From the NCBI RefSeq assembly GCF_963583255.1, contig NC_084810.1:7781751-7845750 (forward strand): 64,000 nt of DNA. Direction: 5' to 3'. The position numbers were made by a program, and so were the translations under genes. The number at the start of each line of letters is the position of its first letter. Position 1 is the first letter of the stretch. The stretch is from Pyrus communis (Eukaryota > Streptophyta > Magnoliopsida > Rosales > Rosaceae). Positions 11,293 to 22,442 of this stretch are shown here, piece by piece. Under the pieces are notes generated by a model, which saw nothing but the letters and a program-made list of their open reading frames with translations, searched no databases and had not been told where the DNA came from.

Positions 11293-12448
11293 CCTAGAAA
11301 AGTTGAAGTGTTTGGTTGATGTATTGGTATTACAGTGCACCTATTTTCCAAAGAGATTTATATTCAAAACCTATGTTATCCTAGACAACCAAAATGATAT
11401 TTGAATTGATTGGTGTTCAATTAGTAATGCCAAGTTATAGGGGAAATACGACAGACTTTTACGGAGATTGATTATATTAAATTTTGTGGAATTCTATATT
11501 ATTGTTGATCTTATTGGTTGATTACTCTTGTTAAGTGTTATTTGGATATGTATACGTCATTGTTTCGTTGGATGTCTGTTTGTTATTGACTATGGAATTA
11601 CTCTTGGTTGACAATATATTGTGGTATATGGGAATGATGAAATGAAAGTATTTGTGATCTGTGGTTGGAACTTCTAGTGTTGAGAAATGAATTACGAAAG
11701 GGGGGTAATGGAAATGATCTTTTGTTTAATTGAGCTAAACTCTTAGTAGGTACTAGGTCTCAGGCAAGCCCACAATGCACAGTTTCTTTTCTGGTAATTC
11801 GGGGTTGGCGATGAAGAGTTTTGGCAAGACGACTAACAAAAGGGGAAATTGGGATGGTTGAGTTACAGGGGGTGTATAATAGAACATTTGAACCACCACT
11901 GTAGAGGTAAAATGCACTGTATGCGACGTGCAAGTCCATGTGTTTTATTATATGAATTAACAAGAATAGTCGAAGAGTTTGCATTGCACTCATGCATTGT
12001 TATTGCTAATAATGTGATATTTGGTTATATGATTTGAAGACACTTAATTTAGTATTGTCAATTTAGTGTGATAAGGTTATGTCCCTACTAAGCTGTTAAA
12101 GCTCACCCCCTATTGTTATGTAGGTTTATGAACTAAACAATTAAAAAGAGTAGACGGGATGAGATGTGATTAAGTGTGAGGATAGAATTTTGTACTTATT
12201 TATTTTAGCCTTGTAAATAATTCTCGATTCTTTTTATAAGAGAAATTTTATATATTTTCACCCCTTTCATCTTTTCTTTCTATTTATTTTTATTTTTATT
12301 CTTATTCAAGCAGTGGGCGCATGGTTCATTTTTCTGTCAACCCGAGTCCAGGGCGTGATACAAATTTTTGAGCTTCCATTGGAGAAAGATTGCACTGTGC
12401 TTTATTTTTTTGTGAAAAATAAAATAAAATAAAATAAAAGCTTCCATG
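11293..12448. other. No gene; possible gypsy LTR remnant at 12060-12360
   Basis: AT-rich and without a supported ORF. The part around 12060-12360 (gttaaagctcacccc ... ccagggcgtgata) resembles the 3' part of a Ty3/gypsy LTR, but no partner LTR was found. A pentanucleotide run of aaaat lies at about 12416-12440. Confidence 0.35.
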
Positions 12449-12453
12449 GCCGA

Positions 12454-12737
12454 TGTCACATCCCGACCCGGGGCGGATCACTTTCCGGGCCCGACTCCAC
12501 CGTAGCATGATATTGTCCGCTTTGGGCCCCAACCACGCCCTCACGGTTTTGTTTTTGAGAACTCACACAAGAACTTCCCGATGGGTCACCCATCTTGAGA
12601 ATGCTCTCGCGTGCTACTCACTTAACTTCGGAGTTCCTATGGAACCCAAAGCCAGTGAGCTCCCAAAAGGCTTCATGCTAGGTAGGGATGGAAATATACA
12701 TTTAAGGATCACTCCCCTGAGCAATGTGGATGTCACA
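12454..12737 (-). mobile_element. Cassandra-type TRIM solo LTR with 5S rRNA-like core
   Basis: A 284-bp segment starts tgtcacatcc and ends ggatgtcaca, flanked by a perfect 5-bp duplication GCCGA (12449-12453 and 12738-12742). It is therefore a complete single LTR. Read on the minus strand, about 12645 down to 12562 resembles 5S rRNA: gaactccgaagttaag, then a gcgagag-type stretch and gatgggtgaccc, which are the internal A-box, intermediate element and C-box landmarks of a 5S gene. Cassandra is a terminal-repeat retrotransposon in miniature known to carry 5S-derived sequence in its LTR. The solo state implies LTR-LTR recombination. It sits in or beside the LINE remnant on the same strand. Confidence 0.88.
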
Positions 12738-12995
12738 GCCGAGGCCAGTAAACAATAATTCCAAAAATAAGGATTGGCCACTAAAAGGCCTACATGAGCT
12801 AACTTGTCCGCAACCAAGTTTTGCCTCCCTAAAAATATGATGCCAACAAATCATCTAAAAGGCCGACGTTTGTTGTTTAATAATCTTTAATAATCGGTGA
12901 GAGATGCCATAGGGGCTTTCCACAGGCCCTTGCACCAACTAAATGATCAATACAGAATCCGCTTCCACCTCTAGCTTCTCCACATCTTTGCGCCT

Positions 12996-13293
12996 AGAGA
13001 TGACAATTCTAAACGTTAAATCCGAAAACTATGGATAACCGCCAGGATGGATTGGATTTGGGTATGAAAATTCGAATATATTATGGATATGGAAAAAAAC
13101 CGTGAATATTATGCGGTTATGGTTTTAGATATGATTATAAGGGTTCCCAATCCGAACCGAATAATGTATAATATAATTATATATATTATAATATAAGCAA
13201 GTGGCCTACCATAGTGATGGGAATGTGTTTCCCTTGCACCACGATGTAGGTGCGAACTCCGTCAACTTCTTAATCTAACAAATATATCGTTTG

Positions 13294-13334
<41 letters not shown>

Positions 13335-13353
13335 CATACCACACACACACACA

Positions 13354-13389
<36 letters not shown>

Positions 13390-13813
13390 TTTTCCACCGA
13401 TTCTATTACCTTGAAAATACAAAAGTTGCATTTTGTGGGGTTCAAAAGTTTTGAGATAATCAAAATCAATCAGAATTCTATGGTACTTATGAAAGATATC
13501 AAGGATCAGCCAACATCATCAATATTTAGCTTTAATTTTTATACTCCACAAGACCCATCCATTCAATCATTTTATACATCAAATATTTAATGACAAAATT
13601 AATACTAAGTTATAATGTGTCAATTGAATGAATATATTTTTTGTATTGACGAAGATGGATATAACTATTAACCGATGAGAAATCCGTTACACGGTGAGTA
13701 TGATTATGGATAATAAATGATGGTTCATTTATGGTTATGGATATCATTAATTTTCGGTGTAATGAGAATGAAAATAACATTTCCATCCTCAAATCGAACC
13801 ATTGTCATTCCTA
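12996..13813. mobile_element. Mutator-like non-autonomous element, 9-bp TSD
   Basis: Bounded by a perfect 9-bp direct repeat TTTGCGCCT (12987-12995 and 13814-13822) that lies inside the LINE RNase H reading. Element ends are agagatgacaat and attgtcattcctat, a short imperfect terminal inverted repeat. A 9-bp target duplication is typical of Mutator-like elements. The interior has tatggatat-type repeats, a SINE-like 3' end and TA/CA microsatellites, and no gene. Confidence 0.75.
13190..13386 (+). repeat. SINE-like tail followed by (TA)n/(AC)n microsatellite
   Basis: The segment gtgcgaactccgtcaac ... atcgtttgacaaa runs into a TA-repeat (about 13299-13330), a CA-repeat and a second TA-repeat (about 13358-13386). 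Nearly the same arrangement (gggttcaaactccg ... atcgtttgacaaac then TA-repeat) occurs at 60380-60470. The ggttc-aa-ctcc motif looks like a pol III B-box. I infer a dispersed SINE-like family whose 3' end is a TA tail. Confidence 0.5.
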
Positions 13814-14221
13814 TTTGCGCCTGGTAAACAAACGACCATATTTTAACACAGAAACCTCTACAACCGAAATAATGACACCATCAAGATCCAAAGCACCGGC
13901 CCAATAGGTTGACCATCCTCATCCCTAAGAACAAACGTGGTTGCAACTTTCTCCTGACAAACCGATCTGTCAATTTTTAATTTTAAAAAGTCATGAGAGG
14001 GAGGACGCCAACAAATAATTTATCAGTGACACTGGCTGCTCTTAGAGTATTTTATTTTTTATTTTATTATTATTTTATTTTATTAAATTAGCCTCAAAAT
14101 AGGATAAACCAACTCTAGCTGGAATTGCAATGCTCCTGGAAGAATGAGGAATATACTTCGAAACACTTTGTTATTTCTATCATTCCCAATTTGCCAACAA
14201 TTTCAAAAAAGCTTTATTAAG

Positions 14222-15052
14222 CTAACTCAAACTATTGCACTCGACACTATTAATAGATTCCAACCAATCCAAGATATCGTTCAACTGAACGGTATTATTC
14301 AACCAAGGATTCAGCAGCGAACGGTTCCACATTTCTTTTGAAAACTCACAATTAAGAAAGAGATGATTTTGAGTCTCATCATCCTTTCCACACAAAGGAC
14401 ACGATTTATCCATATTTTGAATATATTTACTTAACCTCACCCTAGTGTTCAATTTACAATGAATAAGAAGGCAAGCAAAAATTGATACCGTATGCGGGAT
14501 AATTAACTCCACATCCTCTTAAGGAGCTTTTGCCGATTCATTTCTTGGTTTTTATTGCTCTAAATCCAAGTGGCTGACTTAATTGAAAGCTCATCAGAAG
14601 AGGAGTGGTCCTAAATAAAGTAATCCTCCTTATCTTGCAAGGGAATAGACACCAAACAAAATTTTCTCACATTATCCACATCCAGAACTCGCAAGAGTTT
14701 ATCCTTGTCCCAACTCTTATTATCAATAAAATCACTAACTTTAATTTTTGGATTACTATTTTGCCCTTGACTTACCGGAATAAGATGGAATAATGGGTAA
14801 GGAAAAAACCCATCTATGGGTCCAAAAAATGATATCCTTACCATTACCCACCACCCACCTCATTCTCATGTGAATACTGTGTCTATTAATTAAAATGTCT
14901 TTCCAAGCCACAGAGTGATTTTGCTTAATCTTGCAACCTAGGAAATCCCACTTTTTTAAGTATTTCCTTTTCACAACTTGGACCCACAAATTATTCTCAT
15001 CCTTTAAAACTTTCCAACTATTAGCAAGACAAGCATTATTGAAATGATCCAC
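14222..15052 (-). pseudogene. LINE RT tail and zf-RVT (broken)
   Basis: The frames 15052-14756 and 14844-14611 read NNACLANSWKVLKDENNLW, RMRWVVGNGKDIIFW and so on, the connector domain after plant LINE reverse transcriptase. The frame 14512-14222 holds the zf-RVT zinc-binding pattern CPLCGKDDETQNHLFLNC (C-x2-C, H-x4-C). The frames are not contiguous, so no functional protein is possible. The first part is repeated at 44361-44640. Confidence 0.82.
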
Positions 15053-15404
15053 CTTGGTCCTCCGAATTACACAGTTCGCTCCAAGCTATAGGCGAAGATT
15101 TCCTATCTCTCCCCCAAATCAACCTTCTGTAAAACAACCAAAATTCTATTTTAAAGAGTTAAATTTTAAAAAAAAATTTAAGAAAACTCATCTCCATGAG
15201 TAAATGAGTCTTTACTATAGCAAAATGAGCAGTCTCTCTTTAAATTTAGAGTGTAACAACTCACTTGCAAATTATTAAAAAATAATAATAAAACTCAAGT
15301 GTAGAGCAAGGAGAAAAGGAAGAGAGAGAATGTTGTTTTACAAAATGAGTGGGTTTAGTTTAAATTGTTAACAATAAAATATTCAAAGCTTGTTAAAATG
15401 GAGC

Positions 15405-15975
15405 TTTTTTTTTTTTTTTTTTTTTTTGGGAGAAGAGGGATAATTCATTCAACATTAACATCAACATCAATACATCATAACAATTACATCAACCACATGT
15501 AAATCAGAAGGGTCTTGGAAGAAACCTTGACCGAGCAAACCAGTGGGAAAAACCTTGGCCAAGGAAAAAGAGACCATACATGCACAGTACAAATGAACCC
15601 CAACCCTGGACTCAACCATGACACTACGCAATAGCCATGGAGTTCCGGTTTCAACCCAAAACGATAACTCACAACATTGTGCACCATAACGAGCCAATCC
15701 ATGTGTCACAAAATTAGCTTCAGTTCGTACATAGACAATCATAATCTAGTGCGCGCTTGATCAAAGCCCGAATCCCATCCACAAAAACCTTGTCCGCAGC
15801 TAAACAAATTCCATTACTGTATAAGTTGAACTGGGTAGCTAAAATAAAGCGTTGTTAGAAATGAAAAATTAAACTTAGTAGCTAGAATGGTTTTTTGGCA
15901 TTGTTCCCTTGCTAGTTTAACAATAATTTTTCTTGAAGATGCTCTAGGACACATTTAGGAAGGTTTTAAGAAGGT
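15405..15975 (-). pseudogene. LINE RNase H 3' end with poly(A)
   Basis: On the minus strand, the frame ending near 15467 reads VRTEANFVTHGLARYGAQC, the last motif of a plant LINE RNase H. Upstream pieces (ICLAADKVFVDGIRALIKRALDYD) belong to the same domain. The poly-T at 15405-15427 is the minus-strand poly(A) tail, so this is the 3' end of a different LINE copy from the one at 12738-15130. Only the last part of the element is present. Copy B has it at 44870-45435. Confidence 0.7.
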
Positions 15976-16219
15976 GTTTATTCTTGGGGTGCTTGGTAGT
16001 CGGTACAATTCTGTTGAGCTCATAAAATATTTTTAATATCAGGATAAGCTCAATCAATCATTTATGTTGTGAGAAGAGGTCAATAAATATAAAGTTTATC
16101 AAGCAGTATTTTCTTTCCCAAGCAAGTGGTATTAATCCGAGGATTTAAAAAGAGTTATAAATTCATAAAGTTTAACAGAGTTCAATAAAAAAATTGGAAG
16201 AATGTCAAGGTCCTAAATA

Positions 16220-17340
16220 AATTATCGGTCTCTATAGAATTTACATTAAAAATAGAAAAAATAATATTTAATAAACAATTAATTGAATCATATTATTGCT
16301 AGCCCATTGTGAGGTTAAACCCACCCCCTCCCCCTTAGTGTAGATAATATTGTTTATTAAAAAAAAAAAAAAAACAATCATTTGACAATTAATTTAATCA
16401 TACTATTATCCGCGTGCAAAAAACATTTTTTATAACTGGCATTACAAGCCTCTTAAGATGTTTTGAACGTAAAAATAGAGAAAATAATATTTAATAAACA
16501 ACTGATTGAATCACATTATTGCTAACCCATTATGAGGCTAAGCCCACCTCATCCCCCTTAGTGTAGATAATATCGTTTGTTAAAAAAAAACAATCACTTG
16601 ACAACTTATTTAATCACATTATTATCCACGTGCGAAATACTTTTTTTTATAACCGGCATTACACGCCTCTTAAGATATTTTAAACGTGTTTAAAAATAGA
16701 GAAATTGAATCACATTAAACAAAAGGAAAATCAAATATTTGAAGTAAATGAATAATTTTAGATCATGCTAGAAGAAACCCCTCATAAACCAATTAAAACA
16801 ACTGAATTCACATAATAAAATCGATCTCCATAGAATTTACATTAAAAATAGAGAAAATAATATTTAATAAATAATTGATTGAATCACATTATTGCTAGCC
16901 CATTGTGAGGTTAAGCCCACCCTTCTCCCTCTTAGTGTAGATAATATCGTTTGTTTAAAAAAAAAAATAATCATTTGACAATTAATTTAATCACATTATT
17001 ATCTGCGTGCGAAAAACCTTTTTTTATAACCAGCATTACATGCCCCTTAAGATGTTTTGAACGTGTTTAAAAATAAAGAAAATGATATTTAATAAACAAC
17101 TGATTGAATCAAATTATCGCTAGCCTATTGTGAGGCTAAGTCCACCCGCTCCCCTTTAGTGTAGATAATAATTTGTTAAAAAAATATATATATTTGACAA
17201 CTTATTTAATCACATTATTATCCGCGTGCGAAAGATCTTTTTTATAACCGACAATACACGCCTCTTAAGATGTTTTAAACGTGTTTAAAAATAAAGAAAT
17301 TGAATCACATAATTGCTAGCCTATTGTGAGGTACTAATTA
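16220..17340. repeat. Array of five SINE-tail-containing repeats
   Basis: Five diverged copies of a unit containing ttgctagcccattgtgagg begin near 16296, 16526, 16888, 17115 and 17306. The first four also carry ttagtgtagataatat. A second shared block reads gcgtgcgaaaaac ... cctcttaagatgttttgaacgtg. The first half matches the 3' half of the SINE at 61647-61821. The array looks like local amplification of a SINE tail plus flank and is repeated at 45720-46830 in copy B. Confidence 0.7.
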
Positions 17341-17375
17341 TTAAAAAAAAAAAAAAAAAAAAAAAAACTGTACCA

Positions 17376-18000
17376 AAAAATTAATTTAAAAAAAAACACT
17401 GTTAAAATGACGAAAATGCCCCTACCTTATTTGATACATTATTTTGGGACGCCTTTGAAGTTTTTTGTATTTTTATCCAAATATTTTGTTGAAGCTTGGT
17501 GACACCAAAAGCACTATTGACCTTTTGTGTTCTCTTTATATATAAGATTTGGGTTTCTTCTGTTGACTGCTACCAAAAATCGCCCGCACAGTTGGAATGG
17601 TGCTTCAACCATTTTCAGTATGCTTCTTATGTTATTGTCAAATTTTCTTAAAATCATAGTCTATAACTATGAAATATAAGAGCACAAGAAGTCAATACTA
17701 ACTTTTTCAGAGAGTGATTATCCACTTTTGCATTTAACATCTATTGTACTTCAAGTGCAAATTTTGATTCTGCCATAATCTTCTTAATTTCATTATTCTT
17801 ATCGGTAACAATTCCATTATACATTAGACCCATATAAAATGAGTACTCAAAAAGTCAAAATTTTATTGCGTCACTTGTACATGTTTTTTTTGTTTTTGGA
17901 GTGTTGTAATTATGAGGTCAAAAGTTCTTTATCTGAAATTGTTTCTCATTTTGGCAAATGAACGCATCCAATACGCTATTACACCCCATGAAATTATTAC
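17376..18000. other. Anonymous flank of the young retrotransposon
   Basis: No gene. The stretch at 17540-17620 (ttcttctgttgactgc ... ttggaatggtg ... ttttcagtat) resembles 29495-29580. The last 120 bp before the element (caaaagttctt ... ctattacaccccatgaaattattac) recurs at 28735-28920 and 29165-29385, showing a local repeat that predates the insertion. Confidence 0.55.
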
Positions 18001-18981
18001 TGTAAACACGAAAAAGTTCCTGAAAACAAGAAACAAGAATACGCGTACAAAATATATTTTTGTGTTTAATGATTTTGGGGTTACAATCTCTTTGTAATTT
18101 GATCCTCTGATTCTATCTTCGTAGGGTGTAGGTTTGTGGATGAGCTGTTGATCCAAAGGGCCGTCGGGGCTTGATCTAGGGATGAACAGTTGATGAACGG
18201 ATCTTTGAGGGCTTTTGAGCTTGATCTTGAAGACTGGGTGTATGGATTTCTTCAAGGGGCCGTCGGGGCTTGATCTTGAGGGTTGATGGATGAGCGGATC
18301 TTCAAGGGCTTTTGGGCCTAATCTTGAAGACTGAGTGTATGGATTTCTTCAAGAGGCCGTCGGGGCTTGATCTTGAGGGTTGATGGATGAGCGGATCTTC
18401 AAGGGCTTTTGGGCCTAATCTTGAAGACTGATTGGATGTGTGGATTTGTTGAGGTTGTTGATCCAAAGGGCCGTTGGGGCTTGATCTTAGGATGAATGGA
18501 TGATGAACGATGAACACTTTCCTCAAGGGCCGTCGGGGCTTGATCTTGAGTTGGTGGAAGTTCTTCAAGGGCCGTTGGGGCTTGATCTTGAAGGCGGATT
18601 TGACGAAGAACGAAGAGAGCTTTCTTGATCCTTCGGGATTTGCTTGAGAGCTTTAGAGTTTCAAGGCTTCTTCCTTTCTTCCTTTCTTTTTTCCTTCCTC
18701 CTCCTTTTTTTTTTTTTTTTTCTTCCTTTCCTTCCTCCCCTCTTAAATGAATGCCTTGGCCTCCTATTTATAGAATTCCAAAACTTGATTTTTGGATTTA
18801 AATAATCAGATGAAATAAATCATTTCTGCCAGATATTGACACGTGTCCTATTTGATGACCTTTCCAATTTATTTCGATTTTTCGTTGAGTCACACGCTAC
18901 ATGTAAAATTTATGTGACACGTAAGCGTTGAAATTTTAATTATTGGTTAACATTCATTTCACCGAAATTTCGATGTCTACA
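18001..18981 (-). repeat. 3' LTR of the gag-only retrotransposon
   Basis: Begins tgtaaacacg and ends gatgtctaca on the plus strand, so TG...CA in either orientation. It contains six degenerate copies of a ggccgtcggggcttgatc motif within longer internal repeats (about 105 bp, twice). It also has a polypyrimidine tract (18665-18740), a TATA box on the minus strand and a CACGTG at about 18840. Small minus-strand open frames (17929-18255, 18302-18568) are by-products of the repeats. Confidence 0.95.
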
Positions 18982-18995
18982 AATGCCCCCACTTC
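18982..18995 (-). other. Polypurine tract
   Basis: Immediately before the 3' LTR, the minus strand reads AAGTGGGGGCATT, a purine-rich stretch suited to prime plus-strand DNA synthesis. Confidence 0.65.
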
Positions 18996-20820
18996 AAGGC
19001 GCGTCGTAGACATGTGCTTGTCACGTGTAGAAGATGCGTTTTGAAGTCCCTTAATGTAGATGTCAACCCAAGGGCCGTCGAGGCTTGATCTTGAATTGAG
19101 CTGGAAATTTCTTCAAGGGCCATTGAGGCTTGATCTTGAGTTCGACTGGAAGATTTTCTGGTTTCCTCCTATCGTTGATTTTCCACAAGCTTAATCTTGA
19201 ACTGGGCTGGAAGATTCTTTTGGTCTCCTCCGAAGGTTTGAACTTACTCCTTTTATCAGGAGTTGAATTTGATTCAAGGGTGGTGAACACTTGATTTTGA
19301 ATCGGACTTGTGATTTCTTCAAGGGCCATTGAGGCTTGATCTTGAGTTCGACTGGAAGATTTTCTGGTTTCCTCCCATCGTTGATTTTCCTTTGTGCTAC
19401 TCTTGAACTGGGCAGCAGGATTCTTTTGGTCTCCCCCCGAAGGTCTACGAGCGGTTTCAGGATATGGCAGGCAAGTACGAAGTGGAGGTGCTGACCTGTT
19501 TCTTTGTTCAATCTTTCCAAATCGTATTGAATACGAATCGGAAAGATTGAAGTTTCCTTGTCCCTTCTCTGGCAGTGTATCAACCGTTGAAGATGACTAC
19601 TCGAGAGCAATACTAGGTAAGCAATCAGGAATAGGTTCCAGGTAGTCGGTTCCAGATCGGAAGACTGACTCCAAGTGCCGGCTGATTGCTTCTTTCACTT
19701 TGCCATGCGAGTAAGAACAAGGACAAAGGAAAAGACAGGGAAAAAGCATGATATGAGATACCTTTACTTTCGAAGAAGCAGCGAATGAATCAACACATAT
19801 ATTTGTTGTGCTTGTCTCCACATGCTTCGATGTATCATTTTCACTTGCCTTACTTGCTCCCCTTTGCAGAAGTGGTATTTCCTTATGCAGGTTTAGCATC
19901 TTCTCTTGTAGTATTTGTCCTCCGATGCAGGAGTTGAATGCAACCTTTGCATTTAAATGGTGCTTCACTCCTTGGTGGCAACTGGTTTGAGTGGAGGTTC
20001 CGACATATTGCTTCCTCTGTCCTTGTCTTGGCAGGTGAGAACAAGGGCAAAGGAAAAGATAGGGAAAAAGCATGATATGAGATACCTTTGCTTTCGCCCT
20101 TGATGATATGAGATACCTTTGCTTTTGAAGAAGCGGTGAATGAATCAGCACATGCTTCAATCTATCGTTTCCTCCTGGGTCATCTGTACTCCAGGCATCT
20201 GGTATCTTCAAAGGTTGAATAGGTTTTCTCAAAGGAAGAAGAAGAATTGTGTATTTCGAGAGGCTTTGCTGGGAGTGCGCCCTCAGAGGTGAGGAAGAGA
20301 TGGGCATTTTCTTCAGGTCTGCCTTGCCATAAGAGACGAAGGTCGACACATATAGGGATTTCTTAATAGCAAGTGGTGGTACCGTTCTTTTACCCTTGTC
20401 GACAAACGTCTCTTCGATATCTGAACGATGCCTCTTCGATTTCTGAACGACGCCTCTTCGATTTCTGAACGAGCGCCACTTTTGACAAAGTTGCACGCGT
20501 TTTCTGAAAAGCAGAGAAAGCGTCGCCGAACTTTGCGCTTGTCGGCTAAAGACGTGTAGTTGTGATGATGGCCTCCACGTGTTCTCGACTTTGTCAGATA
20601 TCTTTTGACAAAGTTGAACGCATTTTCTGAAAAGCCACGAACGCGTCGCCGAACTTCACGCAGGAAAATCCGGATTTTTGAATCGGTGGTCGTGTCGCTT
20701 GGCTTTTTACAGAGGTATCGATCACTCCAACATACACACTCTGAAAATTGCCCATTCTTGAAAATTGTCTCCGGCCTTTTGAGAATTATCTTTATCCACC
20801 CATTCTCTCTGAACACCTTT
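18996..20820. other. Internal 3' region of the retrotransposon
   Basis: No recognised protein domain. Minus-strand open frames of 299 codons (20496-19597) and 167 codons (20816-20313) overlap and look incidental. Visible structure: ggccattgaggcttgatc repeats related to the LTR motif (19060-19400); two copies of a segment with aagcatgatatgagatacctttg (19745-20120); and repeated cctcttcgatttctgaacga (20415-20475), preceding aaagttg ... cgcgttttctgaaaag in two copies (about 20490 and 20610). Confidence 0.5.
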
Positions 20821-20827
20821 GAAAAAA

Positions 20828-21460
20828 ATGACTAACTCATCGAACCTTTGCTTAGATTTGAGTCTCAGCAGCGATCCGGTTGCACCCGGTCAAGGTAATG
20901 TATGGCGCCCTTCTTTTTTATCTTCTAACGGTCCTCTTACAGGTGAAGACTCTGTGATGCAGGACGCCACAACAGCTACAATAGTAGCTAGGAACCTCCT
21001 CACTCCAAAAGATAGTAGGCTGCTGTCAGGACGGTCCGATGAGTTGGCCGTTCAAGAGTCCCTCGCTCTTAGCGTTCAGTGTGCAGGCTCTGTGTCCAAC
21101 ATGGGCCAACGCCTACTTGCTCGCTCCCGTCAGGTTGAATCGTTGATGGCAGAGGTGGAAAGTCTCAAGCAAGAGATCAAGCAGCTGAAGTATGAGAATA
21201 GAAGTTTGCACGTGCTTGCAAACAACTATTCGACGGGCATGAAGAGGAAGCTTGATGAGCTGCAAGAATCTGAAGGTCGGATTCAAAGTGATCGTCAAAG
21301 GTTTTCGTCTTTCCTCCAGAGGCACCTTTTTCCTGGGTCTTCCAGCGTTTGGCCAAGTATTGAGGCCTGGAATGCTCTAGCTTCAATGCCTCCCGCTTCG
21401 ATGCCTTCCGCTTCTAGAGTTTTGCCAAGTAATGGGGCTTCACGTGAGCACCCTTTGTGA
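20828..21460 (+). CDS. Antisense coiled-coil ORF of the retrotransposon
   Basis: 210 codons from ATG 20828, running opposite to gag. The N-terminus reads MTNSSNLCLDLSLSSDPVAP, followed by ESLALSVQCAGSVSNMGQRL and a clear coiled coil (RQVESLMAEVESLKQEIKQL ... KRKLDELQESEGRI). A Pro/Met/Ser-rich tail follows (SMPPASMPSASR). I have seen similar ORFs in plant Ty3/gypsy elements. Additional antisense ORFs between the coding region and the 3' LTR are described for the Tat branch. No enzymatic domain is visible; function unknown. It is intact. Confidence 0.7.
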   Translation: MTNSSNLCLDLSLSSDPVAPGQGNVWRPSFLSSNGPLTGEDSVMQDATTATIVARNLLTPKDSRLLSGRSDELAVQESLALSVQCAGSVSNMGQRLLARSRQVESLMAEVESLKQEIKQLKYENRSLHVLANNYSTGMKRKLDELQESEGRIQSDRQRFSSFLQRHLFPGSSSVWPSIEAWNALASMPPASMPSASRVLPSNGASREHPL

Positions 21461-21462
21461 AA

Positions 21463-21468
21463 GCTCCA

Positions 21469-21505
<37 letters not shown>

Positions 21506-21645
21506 TACACACTTGTAATTTCTTGGAGATTAATGGACATGTTTTATTTTATTCAGTGTATTGTGCTAAATACAGATAAAACATATACATCACCATCCAT
21601 CATCATTACTTTTTATTTTATTTTATTATTTACTATTATTTATTT

Positions 21646-21683
<38 letters not shown>

Positions 21684-21841
21684 CTTTGCTTTCGGTGGCA
21701 CTGATCCACCATTCGTTTATATATATATATATTTCAGATGGTGCCAGAAGCACCATCATTGTTTTTTTCTTTCTTTTTATTATATATATATATATATATT
21801 TTTCTTTTTGCACATGGTTCCGGAAGCATCATCATTGTTTT

Positions 21842-21894
<53 letters not shown>

Positions 21895-21960
21895 GGGATG
21901 GTGCTTTCCATCCAGATTCCATTATTATTTTTTTCTTTATATGGTGATCTGCAAGGCTGA
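21463..21960. repeat. Poly-T and (TA)n low-complexity block
   Basis: Runs of T up to about 30 bases (21471-21504, 21648-21677) and several TA stretches with T tails. Two copies of a ggtgccagaagcacc / ggttccggaagcatc-type motif are embedded. Open frames here are artefacts of composition. Confidence 0.8.
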
Positions 21961-22005
21961 GTTTGTGGGTGAAAACCCAGGCCGAGTCCGAGAGAAGACG
22001 GAGGA

Positions 22006-22225
22006 AATCTTTGGGTGTGAGTTGACAAACTTTGATTTTGTCAATCACATTCAAAGGCAGCAGCAGAGGCAAGCAGACGGATGAGATCTTTGGGTGTGAG
22101 TTGACAAACTTTGATTTTGTCAATCACATTCAAAGGCAGCAGCAGAGGCAAGCAGACGGATGAGATCTTTGGGTGTGAGTTGACAAACTTTGATTTTGTT
22201 GATCACATTCAAAGGCAGCAGCCAT
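22006..22225 (+). repeat. 79-bp tandem repeat, nearly three units
   Basis: The unit tttgggtgtgagttgacaaa ... ggcagcagcagaggcaagca recurs with starts at about 22010, 22089 and 22168 (period 79). The third copy changes near its end (cagccatggcgg). It borders the captured host block on its 3' side in element orientation. Confidence 0.85.
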
Positions 22226-22442
22226 GGCGGAGGTGCAGAAGCAGCCAGAGCTTGAAGTAGTGCAAAGCGTCGAGCTTCATGATCGGCTAGTCGTTTGACA
22301 GCGGTCACTGAAGTTCTTCGCCGATTTTGACCACGGTGGCCAAAGTGAAGCTGAGGGACTTGCAGGCGAGGAGCTGCATGGATGGAGAGGAAGAAGTGCC
22401 TTGTCGTGTTCCGTCACTTTCTCTTAACCTCTCTTACTGACT

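Larger units (their letters stand above)
12738..15130 (-). mobile_element. LINE remnant, nested with other elements
   Basis: On the minus strand, pieces of one L1-type LINE appear in order: late RT region (15130-14611), zf-RVT (14512-14222), start of RNase H (about 14040-13823, with ATFVLRDEDGQPIG) and the rest of RNase H (about 12986-12770, with EADSVLIIQLVQGPVESPYG). The two RNase H halves are separated by a Mutator-like insertion (12996-13813), and a Cassandra solo LTR abuts the distal part. Stops and frame changes are frequent. Confidence 0.75.
14911..17375 (+). repeat. Segmental duplication, copy A, first part
   Basis: From gagtgattttgcttaatc through the SINE-tail array this matches 44361-46840 almost base for base, with scattered substitutions and small indels. 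It includes the LINE fragments and their poly-T, the 16220-17340 array and the anonymous spacer. The match continues after a long interruption at 29427-32125 (copy B 46858-49543). Confidence 0.88.

Noticed and set aside
17929..18568. Open frames inside the LTRs (also 28056-28322)
   Set aside because: They are produced by internal repeats of the LTR and have no domain similarity.
19597..20816. 299- and 167-codon minus-strand frames
   Set aside because: They overlap each other in different frames, contain internal direct repeats and show no family similarity.
21503..22123. Long Phe/Tyr/Ile-rich frames
   Set aside because: Caused by poly-T and TA repeats.
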